This document shows positions 10,560 through 22,922 of a stretch of DNA of 64,000 nucleotides, one piece after another (positions within the stretch are counted from its first letter, which is position 1; each line of letters begins with the position of its first letter). Source of the stretch: Haematobia irritans (taxonomy: Eukaryota; Arthropoda; Insecta; Diptera; Muscidae); NCBI RefSeq assembly GCF_050003625.1, contig NC_134400.1, positions 192,973,726-193,037,725 on the forward strand, written 5' to 3'. The notes beneath the pieces are model-generated. The model saw only the letters and a program-made list of their open reading frames with translations, made no database searches and was not told the DNA's origin. Made by a program: the position numbers and the translations under genes.

Positions 10560-11800
10560 ACAAGTATATAAGGCCGCAAGTTCGGCCAGGCCGAATCTTA
10601 TGTACCCACCACCATGGATTGCGTAGAAACTTCTACGAAAGACTATCATCCACAATCGAATTACTTGGGTTGTGGTATCTTAAAACTTCTTAACATCGTT
10701 TTCTAAATTGTGATTTAGTCCATACATGGTATATATTAGACAAAAAAGTTATGTATAGTTTAGTCTACAAATAATTACGAATCGATATGGACTTTTTGTA
10801 CGTAGAGAGCCAGAATTGAAATATGGGGGTCGCTTATATGCACTGAAAAAACAGTGAACCCATTTCCATTGCAAAATGAACTAAACTGTAGTAATATTGA
10901 CCATGATTTAGCCCTTAAGATTTTTTTCAACTTGTCTAGTTTATAATTCTCTTAAATTTTAGTTCATCTATAACATTGTATTTTAGTTCATTTTTACAAC
11001 ACCATAAGATTTATATACCCCTACCAAGTTAAAAAGTCAATATTCTTTTGGTTTACTTGCTTATTTTGTGGGAAACCCGATAATAAAAATTGGTTTACAG
11101 TCTCTTTAAAATGTCGACAACTAAACTATTTTTAAATCAATCCTTCCACAGTACAGAGAAATTAAATAATTAAAGGAACAACAAATCGTTTTACTATTAT
11201 GAAAATGTTCATACATTAAAATTAAACTTTCTTTAAGCAAAAGTACTTTACTATAAAAACTTATGATGAAAGTTCTTAATACAATGTTTTTTGTGAATAA
11301 AAATTATGACCACGTGGAACAGAGAGTAGTTCATTTGAACTCGCTGTTTGGACATTTTGACTTATCCTTTTTTTATTCATCGTAGGTAATTTTTTCACAT
11401 ATCTTGCTGGAAAAAAATGGAAGCAATAATGAAAATTGTTAAAAATTAACACCATGTAATGAAATATAAGTTTTTAATTCTTTATATTAGCTTGTAACTT
11501 ACCATATTTGGGGGCATTTTATCAAATGGTGTAAGGAATTCAACTTTTCTTTGGAAAACGTATCTCATAAAATTTGTACCTGAAACAATTAGAGAAATAA
11601 TGAAGTATTTTATATAAACTCATAAAACTGTGTTGTTATCGATGTGAAGGATATAATAAAATAAATATTCTAGTTGAAAGAAAGACAAAGTTTTAATATA
11701 AAACTTACCAATTCTCTATTAAATTGTACGCTGAGGGGAAATATAAAAAATTGTCCAAATTTATTTGGGTTACTCTGAAATTAAATATATATTTTTTATA

Positions 11801-12134
11801 ATGAGATGATTAGTCAAGCTCGAGGTCTTTATGTTTTTATTTATTTATTTATTTGTCGATATTTCGCCTTAATATGTAAGGCATTTTCAAGACAACATTA
11901 ACAATAGTACAAAAAGCACAAACAAAACTTAAAGTTTATTAATCAACCTGTTCGGTCTCCGTTTGTTTTGTCACGGAGACCGAACAGGTTGATTAATAAA
12001 CTTTAAGTTTTGTTTGTGCTTTTTGTACTATTGTTAATGTTGTCTTGAAAATGCCTTACATATTAAGGCGAAATATCGACAAATAAATAAATAAATAAAA
12101 ACATAAAGACCTCGAGCTTGACTAATCATCTCAT
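11801..12134. mobile_element. Perfect foldback MITE (162-bp arms, 10-bp loop)
   Basis: The left arm 11801-11962 and right arm 11973-12134 are complementary at every position I compared, around the loop TTGTTTTGTC. TA flanks both sides (11799-11800 and 12135-12136), so it is an insertion of a palindromic Tc1/mariner-type MITE. The lack of arm divergence implies recent insertion or gene conversion between arms. Confidence 0.88.
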
Positions 12135-12263
12135 TATATATTGATAAAAGGTCGAATAAAAAGAAAATTAATATATATTTTTTACATTAATTAAAATTAT
12201 TAAATAGGTTTCCAAAAAATCTAATGAAAAAAATAATAATATGCATAAAAATATTATGGTTAA

Positions 12264-12544
12264 CCCTAGACAGTCATCATTTGTCAAAATGACGACACGT
12301 AATTTCATTTTCGATTTAAAATGCATTTTAGTCTTTTGGAAAATGGTAAATTTAAGTTATACTAATTCGACCGTTTTATGAATTTTTGTGTTATACTACT
12401 TAAAACCAAATTGAATAAGAAAATAAATTCAAGTTTGGTTCACTTTTTCGCTCACGATGAAAATTATAGCGTCTTGAAATGAGCCGTAGTCAAAATGACG
12501 AAGGATGACGTTAATGTACAAAAAATAAGGATGACTGTACAGGG
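12264..12544. mobile_element. piggyBac-type MITE
   Basis: It is flanked by TTAA on both sides (12260-12263 and 12545-12548), with inverted ends CCCTAGACAGTCATC and CCCTGTACAGTCATC (13 of 15 matching). The TTAA target and CCCT start are diagnostic of piggyBac-type elements. At 281 bp it has no transposase. Confidence 0.82.
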
Positions 12545-13034
12545 TTAAAAGAAAGTTAAGGAATCCTTACCAATTCACTATTAAATTACAAGCAAATTTC
12601 CAAATTTTTAAGAGGTTATTCTGAAATTAAATATTTGTTTTTTATATTAAAAATATAACATTGGTTTCCAAAAAATTTGATTAAAGAAATACTAACATAA
12701 GGTATTAAAAACCTGTAATTTTGATGATAAAAAGTCATAAAAACGTAAATATTCTAGTTGAAAGAAAGCCAATTTTTAAAAGAAAACTTACCAATGCTCT
12801 ATTTTTTTAAATTTGTTTGAATCCATCTGGAGTTGCTCTGAAATTAAATATTGCTTTTACAACAAAGAAAAACATTAAACTGATTTCCAAAAAAATGAAT
12901 TAACAAATAATAATATACATAAAAAATATTCTTTTTAAAAGAAATCCATATTAAAAAAATACTTACCAATTTATGACTAAACTGTACGCTGAGATATACC
13001 AAAAATTTTCCAAATTCATCTGGAATTGAATATT

Positions 13035-14098
13035 CACCCTTATTCCTGAAGTCGCCCTCGCCATCGCTTTTTGTCACTTTTCGTCAGTCGCCACTAATTG
13101 GTATTCGTCGATATATTCTGCTATCGAAGAAAATCGGTATTCCTGGTGTCGCTTTTTGTCGCCAACATCGTCGCTTTTTGTCGCCTTTAAATTTACCAGC
13201 GACGAGTTTAGTGTTTAATTTTTGAAAAAGTTTTTTAGACTTTATTAATCGAACAATTGAAAAATAAATGTAAAAAATGGAAATTGGTAAGAGGTAAAGT
13301 GACTAATCTTCAATAATTACAAAAAAAAAATGGGAAAAAATCAGTATATATAGCAGTTATGGTCATCACATTGAAATCACAAAGAACACTGTACAATTAA
13401 AGTAAACGTGTTGATTTTCAATTCCATTTATTTTTAATAGAAATCCTTCAAGGCCAATGTACTTTATTTAGCACCAAACTTAGGTAACAATTGTGTCGAA
13501 CTTTGAATGATCCTTGGACACATAATGTCAACGTCATTCCAATTGTATATGCCGTATGTTGTTATTGTCCTAATGTAGATATCTAAATCATTCCCCGAGT
13601 CAAATATATCATTTATTTTGATTTTCCAAGTCAACATTGGATTACAAACAAACAGCATTTTAAACGCAAATAATTAAAATTCAGTTTTGCGCACCAGCTG
13701 ATTGTTTTCTTTCACGATGATCCTTGTGCCATTGATCTCAGCGTCGTAGCCATTTTTGTAGTTTTGGAAGCTTTAACTGTCCTTGAGTATATACCACATT
13801 TTTCCGCGTCAAATTAAATATTTTTTTTTTAATTTTCCGACTTAGAATTACGTCAGAAATAAAAATATTTTAAACCGAAAAAATTAAAATTCTTTTTTTG
13901 CACATCAGCTGTTTGTTTTATAGTGATATCGGCCTTTTATTACCGAGTATTGTAATTGGTACAAAAAGTAATCGTCGTCGTCGCCGTCGCCACTTCGCAG
14001 GAATACCAAATGAATGACGAGACGACTTAAAAGCGACAGACGACAAAAAGCGACGGCGAGAGCGAGGGCGACTTCAGGAATAAGGGTGATTAATTTTT
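13035..14098. mobile_element. TIR element with GTCGC-rich ends, unassigned superfamily
   Basis: The ends CACCCTTATTCCTGAAGTCG and their complement are near-perfect inverted repeats. The subterminal sequence on both sides is dense in TCGCTTTTTGTCGCC-like motifs. A 3-bp ATT flanks both ends (13032-13034 and 14099-14101). Inside, 13605-13740 and 13805-13930 are a diverged tandem pair. A 64-codon minus frame (13464-13658) is not recognisable. A 3-bp duplication with CACCC ends would allow a CMC/EnSpm- or Harbinger-like assignment, but I cannot decide. Confidence 0.7.
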
Positions 14099-15159
14099 TA
14101 CATTGAATAATGAAAATTTCAATACACCTTCAATTCCAACATATTTTACTAAATATTCTTAATAACTTTTTTCTAAACTACCGATAAAATATTAATAACT
14201 TTAATTTAAAAGGTTTAATAAACAAACACCAATATATGTCTCAAAAATCCAAAATATTCCATGCCTTTATATTCCCTTGTTGCATACCTGCTTAAAAGAT
14301 GCAACAGCCCACGCCAACGCCAACTATACAACTGAAGCATGCCAAACAAAACCAAGCAAAGCCAAAACATCCCTACAACAACAAAAACACATGTGCCTTT
14401 ATTGAAAACAACACCTCATCCAGCCAAAAACCATCAACGAATAACAAACACACGCACACACAAACCACTAAATGAACAAAAATAAAAACAACCCCACGCT
14501 CATGTATACACAACAAAACTCAAGTAACATCATCTTTACATTAATCACATTCCACTATTCCGATAAAGATCTCTGTACTACGCATTAGTTCATCGCATCT
14601 GCTGACAATTTACTCTAAGAATAATATTCATAAAGGCACACCAGTTTATGAACGATGAAACGTTTAACTTAAAGTTTGCAAAATTTTCATGAAATGTTAT
14701 CTACCATTTTTGACGAAAATGTCTATAAATTTAATTACATGTGAACTAAAAATATTTCATTGGGTAATTTTTTACCAACAATTATTAACTATAGGAATTG
14801 TCAGTAAGAAATTGCTATCCACTTTCAAGTTCATTTTTCGTAAAAAAATATTTTCTCATACAAAAAAATCTTATAGTAAATTGCACTTATTATTTAGAAA
14901 ATACTTTACATTTCACAAGTAGTTTTATAGCATGACAAACGAATTTTTAACTACCAGTTAAGAAATTTTTTAAGGAAATTTCCATCGTATTTTGTAGGCC
15001 ATGAACTAAACGATTGCTACTTAGAATTTGTAAAATTTCCTTTCGAGTAGTTAATTTTCGTTGAAGATACGAAAAATGAACTAAAATTCTGGAAAATTCT
15101 TGTAATAAATTATTGTAAAAATCTTCTTAAATTTACGAGACACTTTTTTTCTGTGTGGG

Positions 15160-16620
15160 GGCTATATACAATTATGAACTTGATATGGACCATTTTTTGT
15201 GTGATTGGGGATCGATTTATCTGAGGGCCATATATAACTATAGACCGATATGGACCTAGTTAGGCATGGTTGTTAACGACTATATACTAGCACAATGTAC
15301 CAAATTTCAACTCACTCGGATTAAATTTGCTCCTCCAAGAGGTTCCAAAACCAAATCTCGGGATCGGTTTATATGGGGCAATGCACGATTATGGACTGAT
15401 ATGGACCATTTTTGGCATGGTTGTTAAATATCATATACTACCACCACGTACCAAATTTCAAGCAGATCGGATGAATTTTGCTTCTCCAAAAGGCGCCGCA
15501 GGTCAAATCTGGGGATCGGTTTATATGGGAGCTATATATAATTATGGACTGATATGAACCAATTCCTGCATGGTTGTTGGATACCATATACCAACATCAC
15601 GTACCAAATTCCAACCGAATGGGAAGAACTTTGCCCTTCCAAGGGGCTCTGGGGGTCAAATCTGGGGATCGGTTTATATGGGGCCTATATATAATTATGG
15701 ACCGATATCGACCAATTTTTGCATGGGAGTTTGAGGCCATATATTAACACCACGTACCAAATTTCAACTGAATCAGATGAATTTTGGTCTTCCAAGGGGT
15801 TCCGGAGGTCAAATCTGGTGATCGGTTTATATGGGGGCTATATAATTATGAACCGATGTGGACCAATTTTTGCATGGTTGTTAGAGACCATATACTAACA
15901 TTACGTACCAAATTTCAGCCGGATCGGATGAAATTTGCTTCTCTTAGAGGCCTCGCAAGCCAAATCGGAGGATCGGTTTATATGGGGGCTATATATAATT
16001 ATGGACCGATGTGGACCAATTTTTGCATGGTTGTTAGAGACCATATACTAACACCATGTACCAAATTTCAGCCGGATCGGATGAAATTTGCTTCTCTTAG
16101 AGGCCTCGCAAGCCAAATCGGGGGATCGGTTTATATGGGGGCTATATATAATTATGGGCCGATGTGGACCAGTTTTTGCATGGTTGTTAGATACCATATA
16201 CTGACACCATGTACCAAATTTCAGCCGGATCGGATGACATTTGCTTCTCTTAGGGGCCTCGCAAACCAAATCGGGGGATCGGTTTATATGGGGGCTATAT
16301 ATAATTATGGACCGATGTGGACCAATTTTTGCGTGGTTGTTAGAGACCATATACTAACACCATGTACCAAATTTCAGCCGGATCGGATGAAATTTGCTTC
16401 TCTTAGAGGCCTCGCAAGCCAAATCGGGGGATCGGTTTATATGGGGGCTATATATAATTATGGACCGATGTGGACCAGTTTTTGCATGGTTGTTAGAGAC
16501 CATATACTGACACCATGTACCAAATTTCAGCCGGATCGGATGAAATTTGCTTCTCTTAGAGGCCTCGCAAGCCAAATTTTGGGGTCCGTTTATATGGGGG
16601 CTATACGTAAAAGTGGACCG
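15160..16620 (+). repeat. HINE-A core array, 153-bp period
   Basis: The GATCGGTTTATATGGGGG motif starts at 15971, 16124, 16277 and 16430, exactly 153 bp apart. Earlier units (15160-15800) are more diverged. Because 153 is a multiple of three, one frame stays open across units (see rejected ORF). Confidence 0.9.
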
Positions 16621-16881
16621 ATATGGCCCATTTGCAATACCATCCGACCTACATCAATAGCAACTACTTGTGCCAAGTTTCAAGTCGATAGCTTGTTTCG
16701 TTCGGAAGTTAGCGTGATTTCAACAGACGGACGGACGGACGGACGGACATGCTCAGATCGACTCAGAATTTCACCACGACCCAGAATATATATACTTTAT
16801 GGGGTCTTAGAGCAATATTTCGATGTGTTACAAACGGAATGACAAAGTTAATATACCCCCCATCCTATGGTGGTGGGTATA

Positions 16882-17384
16882 AAAATCTTTTTATTACCAA
16901 TTAAAGTTTTTACATCAAATGAACCCACACATTCACCATTGCCTTCGAATTTTCGTTTAAATGTTTAATTATTTGTGGTAAAGGTTTCACTTGACTGGTT
17001 GAAAATGGTTTCACTTGGTTTGGAAAAGGTTTCACATTAATTTTATAATTAAGTGATATGGCGAATGTGAGTTTTCAGTGTAGAACATCCTAAGGTTCAT
17101 TTAGGCGAACTACTCATAGCATTTGCATATGATGACGCAAGATGGAAGTTACATTTGAATCCTAAATTTGTATGCAGTACAATGGACTGCATACTGTCAG
17201 ATATGACAAATACATTGTTAGTCATAGTGACAATAGATGACATGAGTGGAGTGGGTTGCTGTAATTTATTCAATTTCATAGCATATCACATTCCTATGGG
17301 AAGAAAGCTTTCTCCACAGGCTAATGTTGCATTTTATGCCACCATTTTATACCATCAATTTCAGGATGGAGGACAATAGATTTA
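16882..17384. other. Unassigned, possibly single-copy sequence
   Basis: A TTTTCAGTGTA end at about 17070 resembles the TA-MITE terminus, but no partner end is evident. 17090-17380 shows no similarity elsewhere in the window; the short frames are not protein-like. Confidence 0.4.
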
Positions 17385-20300
17385 TACTCATATGGCCACA
17401 GAGGCTAATTTTTTGCACAGGGGGTAGAATTAGCATTGTAGCTATGTGTGCCAAATTTGGTTCAGATTTAAATATAGCTCCAATATATAACTTTCGCCCG
17501 ATTTACACTCATATGACCACAGAGGCCAATTTTTTGTTCCGATTTAGTTGAAATTTTGCACAGGGGGTAGAATTAGCATTGTAGCTATGCGTGCCAAATT
17601 TGGTTGAAATCGGTTCAGATTTAAATATAGCTCCAATATATAACTTTCGCCCGATTTACACTCATATGACCACAGAGGGCAATTTTTCCGATTTAGTTGA
17701 AATTTTGCACAGGGAGTAGAATTTGCATTATAGCTATGCGTGCCAAATTTGGTTGAAATCCGTTCAGATTTAGATATAGCTCCCATATATAGCTTTCGGC
17801 CGATTTACACTCATATGACCACAGAGGCCAATTTTTTGCTCCGATTTAGTTGAAATTTTGCACAGGGAGTAGAATTTGCATTATAGCTATGCGTGCCAAA
17901 TTTGGTTGAAATCGGTTCAGATTTAGATATATCTCCTATATATAGCTTTCGCCCGATTTACACTCATATGACCACAGAGGCCAATTTTTTGTTCCGATTT
18001 AGTTGAAATTTTGCACAGGGAGTAGAATTTGCATTATAGCTATGCGTGCCAAATTTGGTTGAAATCGGTTCAGATTTAGATATAGCTTCCATATATATGT
18101 TTTTCTGATTTCGACAAAAATGCTTAGTCGAAAAGTTGTAAAGATGACTCTAATTTTCCTAAACTTCTAATGCATATATATCGAGCGATAAATCATAAAT
18201 AAACTTTTGCGAAGTTTCCTTAAAATTGCTTCAGATTTAAATGTTTCCCATATTTATACCCTGCGCCACTCTGTGGAACTACTAACATTGTGTTCCACCC
18301 TAGTGCATTAGCTGACTTAAATTTTGGGTCTATAGATTTTGTAGAAGTCTATCAAATTCTGTCCAGATCGAGTGATATTTAAATGTGATATGGTATCGAA
18401 AATTTAGATCTATAAAGTGGTGCAGGGTATAATATAGTCGGCCCCGCCCGACTTTAGACTTTCCTTACTTGTTTGTTACTAACATTGTGTTCCACCCTAG
18501 TACATTAGCCGACTTAAATTTTGGGTCTATAGATTTTGTAGAAGTCTATCAAATTCTGTCCAGATCGAGTGATATTTAAATGTGATATGGTATCGAAAAT
18601 TTAGATCTACAAAGTGGTGCAGGGTATGATATAGTCTGCCCCGCCCGACTTTAGACTTTCCTTACTTGTTTGTTACTAACATTGTGTTCCACCCTAGTAC
18701 ATTAGCCGACTTAAATTTTGGGTCTATAGATTTTGTAGAAGTCTATCAAATTCTGTCCAGATCGAGTGATATTTAAATGTGATATGGTATCGAAAATTTA
18801 GATCTATAAAGTGGTGCAGGGTATAATATAGTCGGCCCCGCCCGACTTTAGACTTTCCTTACTTGTTATACACTGCTCCACACTGTGGAACAGGGTATTA
18901 TAAGTTAGTGCATATGTTTATACCCTGCTCCACACTGTGGAACAGGGTATTATAAGTTAGTGCATATGTTTGCAACACCCAGAAGGAGACGAGATAGACA
19001 CATGGTGTCTTTGGCAAAAATGCTCAGGGTGGGTTCCTGAGTCGATATAGCGATGTCCGTCTGTCCGTCTGTCCGTGAACACATTTTTGTAATCAAAGTC
19101 TAGGTCGCAGTTTTAGTCCAATCGACTTCAAATTTGGCACAAGTATGTGTTTTGGCTCAGAATAGATCCCTATTGATTTTGGAAGAAATCGGTTCAGATT
19201 TAGATATAGCTCCCATATATATATTTCGCCCGATATGGACTTATATGGCCCCAGAAGCCAGAGTTTTACCCTAATTTGCTTAAAATTTTGCACAAGAAGA
19301 ACAATTAGTACTATAGTCAAGTGTGCCAAATTTTATTGAAATCGGTTCAGATTTAGATATAGCTCCCATATATATCTTTCGCCCGATACGGACTAATATG
19401 GACCCAGCAGCCAGAGTTTTATACGGATTTGCTTGAAATTTTGTATTAGCATAACACTTAGTCGTATAGTCAAGTGTGCAAAATTTGATTGAAATCGGTT
19501 CAGATTTAGATATAGCTCCCATATATATCTTTCGCCCGATATGGACTTATATGGCCCCAGAAGCCAGATATTTGGCCGAATTTGGTTGAAATTTTGCACT
19601 AGGAGCACAATTAGTAGTATAGTCAAGTGTGCAAAATTTGATTTAAATCGGTTCAGATTTAGATATAGCTCCCATATATATCTTTCGCCCGATATGGACT
19701 AATATGGTCCTAAAAGCTAGAGTTTTGACCCAATGTGGTTGAAATTTTGCACAGGGAGTAGATTTAGCATTCTAGCTATGCGTGCCAAATTTGATTGAAA
19801 TCGGTTCAGATTTATATATAGCTCCCATATATAGCTTTCGCCCGATTTACACTCATATGACCACAGAGACCAATTTTTTGCTCCGATTTAGTGGAAATTT
19901 TGCACAAGGAGTAGGTTTAGCATTGTAGCTATGTGTGCCAAATTTGGTTGAAATCGATTCAGATTTAGATATAGCTCCCATATATATCTTTCGCCCGATA
20001 TGCACTTATATGGACCCAGAAGCCAGAGTTTTATCCCGAGTAGCTTAAAATTTTGCACAAGGAGCACAATTGGTAGTATATTTATGTGTGCCAAATTTGA
20101 TTGAAATCGGTTCAGATTTAGATATAGCTTCCATATATATTTTTCGCCCGATATGGACTTATATGGCCCCAGAAGCCCGAGTTTTGGCCCAATTTAGTTG
20201 AAATTTTGCACAGGGAGTAGATTTAGCATTCTAGCTATGCGTGCCAAATTTGATTGAAATCGGTTCAGATTTATATATAGCTCCCATATATAGCTTTCGC

Positions 20301-20780
20301 CCGATTTACACTCATATGACCACAGAGGCCAATTTTTTGCTCCGATTTAGTTGAAATTTTGCACATGGAGTAGAATTAGCATTGTAGCTATGCCTGCCAA
20401 ATATGGTTGAAATCGGTTAAGATTTAGATATAGCTCCCATGTATATGTTCTTCTGATTTCGACAAAAATGGTCAAAATACCAACATTTTCCTTGTAAAAT
20501 CGCCACTGCTTAGTCGAAAAGTTGTAAAACTGACTCTAATCTTCCTAAACTTCTAACACATATATATCGAGCGATAAATCATAAATGAACTTTTGCGAAG
20601 TTTCCTTAAAATTGCTTCAGATTTAAATGTTTCCCATATTTATACCCTTCACCACTACTGTGGTACAGGGTATAATAAGTTTGTGCATTTGTATGTAACG
20701 CCAAGAAGGAAAAGTCTGAGACCCATCGTTTAGTATACCGATCGTCTTAGAATTAAATTCTGAGTCGATTTAGCGATGTC

Positions 20781-20815
<35 letters not shown>

Positions 20816-22304
20816 CTGTCTGTCTGTTGATGTATTTTTGTGTGCAAAGTACAGCTCGCAGTTTTAGTCCGATTGTCCTAAAATTTGGTATAGGGTCCTG
20901 TTTCGGCTCAAAGACGATCCCTATTGATTTTGGAAAAAATCGGTTCAGATTTAGATATAGCTGCCATATATATTTTTCACCGATCTGGTCATAATTGGCG
21001 TGTATATCAACCGATCTTCCTCAAATTCCGTACATCCGAATATTTTATGAGTCTCGAAAAACTTGCAAAATATCAGCAAAATCGGTTCAGATTTAGATAT
21101 ATCTCCCATATATAGCTTTCGCCCGATTTACACTCATATGACCACAGAGGCCAATTTTTAACTCCGATTTAGTTGAAATTTTGCACAGGGAGTAGAATTA
21201 GCATTGAAACTATGCGTGCCAAATTTGGTTGAAATCGGTTCAGATTTGGATATATGTCCCATATATAGCTTTCGCCCGATTTACACTCATTTGCCCACAG
21301 AGGCCAATTTTTTGCTCCGATTTAGTTGAAATTTTGCATAGGGAGTAGAATTAGCGTTGTACCTATGCGTGCCAAATTTGCTTGAAATCGGTTCAGATTT
21401 GGATATATCTCCCATATAAAGCTTTCGCCCGATTTACACTCATATGACCACAGAGGCCAATTTTTAACTCCGATTTAGTTGAAATTTTGCACAGGGAGTA
21501 GAATTAGCATTGTAGCTATGCGTGCCAAATTTGGTTGAAATCTGTTCAGATTTAGATATATCTCCCATATATAGCTTTCGCCCGATTTACACTCATATGA
21601 CCACAGAGGCCAATTTTTTGCTCCGATTTAGTTGAAATTTTGCACAGGGAGTAGAATTAGCATTGTTGCTATGCGTGTCAAATTTGGTTGAAATCGGTGC
21701 AGATTTAGATATATCTCCCATATATAGCTTTCGCCCGATTTACACTCATATGGCCACAGAGGCCAATTTTTAACTCCGATTTAGTTGAAATTTTGCACAG
21801 AGAGTAGAATTAGCATTGTTGCTATGCGTGCCAAATTTGGTTGAAATCGGTTCAGATTTAGATATAGCTCCCATATATATGTTTTTCTGATTTCGACAAA
21901 AATGGTCAAAATACCAACAATTTCCTTGTAAAATCGCCACTGCTTAGTCGCAAAGTTGTAAAAATGACTCTAATTTTCCTAAACTTCTAATACATATATA
22001 TCGCGCGATAAATCATAAATAAACTTTTGCAAAGTTTCCTTAATTTTTTACCCATATTTTTTACTAACATTGTGTTCCACCCTAGTGCATTAGCCGACTT
22101 AAATTTTGAGTCTATAGATTTTGTAGAAATCTATCAAATTCTTCCAGATCGAGTGATATTTAAATGTATGTATTTGTGACAAACCTTTATATATAGCCCC
22201 AAACACATTTGACGGATGTGATATGGTATCGAAAATTTAGATCTACAAAGTGGTGCAGGGTATAATATAGTCGGCCCCGCCCGACTTTAGACTTTCCTTA
22301 CTGG
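17385..22304 (-). mobile_element. HINE family B cluster (several copies, minus)
   Basis: Read on the minus strand: one 5' module (22304-22065), a body, a 3' hairpin (from 20638), a second body, 3' hairpins (about 18915 and 18867), three tandem 5' modules (18866-18281), a stub of a 3' hairpin (18252-18280) and a third body (18243-17385). Core units have a 153-bp period: GCCCGATTTACACTC at 21121, 21274, 21427, 21580 and 21733. CTGT/CCGT microsatellites lie at 19060-19075 and 20778-20826. The open frames here are spurious. Confidence 0.8.
18281..18866 (-). repeat. Three tandem copies of the HINE-B 5' module
   Basis: ACTAACATTGTGTTCCACCC starts at 18281, 18478 and 18675, giving 197-bp periods. 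Each copy ends ACTTGTT. All three lack the ~50-bp TATATAGCCCCCAACAC segment present in longer modules (for example 4010), so they share one deletion and were amplified after it. Confidence 0.88.
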
Positions 22305-22637
22305 TTTTTTAAGTGTAGTTGTGATGTGAAATTACAACCAATCGATTTCCGCGCTAAGTTTATATGATAAACAGTATGGCTGGAATATATTGCAAGCAAC
22401 TTCTAATAAATTTATCTAATTTATCTAATAAAGCATTTAGATGCAATGCATTTAGAAATCAAGTTATACGTGATGGAATTCAAGCGTGATATTTCGATTG
22501 CTTTATATTTGGTGAGCCACCAAATATGCCCGCCTGGCATAGAAATTTCGACCGAATTCCCTATTTAACTTCTTGAACTACTAGATACCGCAATTTTTAC
22601 TCGATTTGCCTGTAATTTCAAATCTAGATGTATTTAG
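22305..22637. other. Unassigned sequence and diverged family-C-like core
   Basis: 22305-22500 is unassigned. 22560-22637 (CGATTTGCCTGTAATTTC, AAATCTAGATGTATTTAG) is a diverged family-C-type core unit that is the target of the SINE. Confidence 0.45.
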
Positions 22638-22922
22638 GGAGCCACCGTAGTGCAATGATTAGCATGCCCTCCTTGCATACACAAGGTCGTGGGTTCGATT
22701 CCTGCTTCGACCGAACACCAAAAAGTTTTTCAGCGGTGGTTTATCCCACCTCAGGAATGCTGGTGACATTTCTGAGGGTTTCAAAGCTTCTCTAAGTGGT
22801 TTCACTGCAATGTGGAACACCGTTCGGACTCGGCTATAAAAAGGAGGTCCCTTGTCATTGAGCTTAACATGGAATCGGGCAGGACTCAGTGATAAGAGAG
22901 AAGGTCACCAATGTGGTATCAC

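Larger units (their letters stand above)
11704..13030. repeat. Four degenerate ~200-bp tandem units
   Basis: An ACTTACCAAT...CTGAAATTAAATAT module recurs at about 11704, 12567, 12786 and 12961, each with an AAATTT-rich middle. Younger insertions (11801-12134 and 12264-12544) separate the first unit from the rest. Confidence 0.6.
10841..15155 (+). mobile_element. Long CACTG-ended element with internal insertions
   Basis: It begins CACTGAAAAAACAGTG and ends TTTTTTTCTGTG, flanked by TG on both sides (10839-10840 and 15156-15157), probably a mutated TA. The terminal few hundred bases at both ends carry GAACTAAA in both orientations (for example 10881, 10962, 14744, 15003, 15079). The interior holds degenerate ~200-bp repeats, a palindrome, a piggyBac-type MITE and a TIR element. 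Positions 14190-14640 look single-copy. No transposase is visible. The superfamily is uncertain; the ends resemble the smaller TA MITEs. Confidence 0.65.
10560..16881 (+). mobile_element. HINE family A, split by a 4.3-kb TA-flanked element
   Basis: The 5' part (ACAAGTATATAAGGCCG, TTCGGCCAGGCCGAA, TACCCACCACCATGG) runs to 10838. The core resumes at 15156 and the 3' hairpin GGTGGTGGGTATA ends at 16881. Copies at 44757-44790 and 46380-46440 show the uninterrupted order GGGGGTCGCTTATATG...ATACAATTATGAAC. This copy lacks the 29-bp array found in other A copies. Confidence 0.82.

Noticed and set aside
15784..16842. 352-codon open frame with a 51-residue repeating peptide
   Set aside because: It exists only because the HINE-A core period (153 bp) is a multiple of three. 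The minus strand is open over the same units, the peptide is a translation of transposon core, and it runs into the microsatellite and 3' end.
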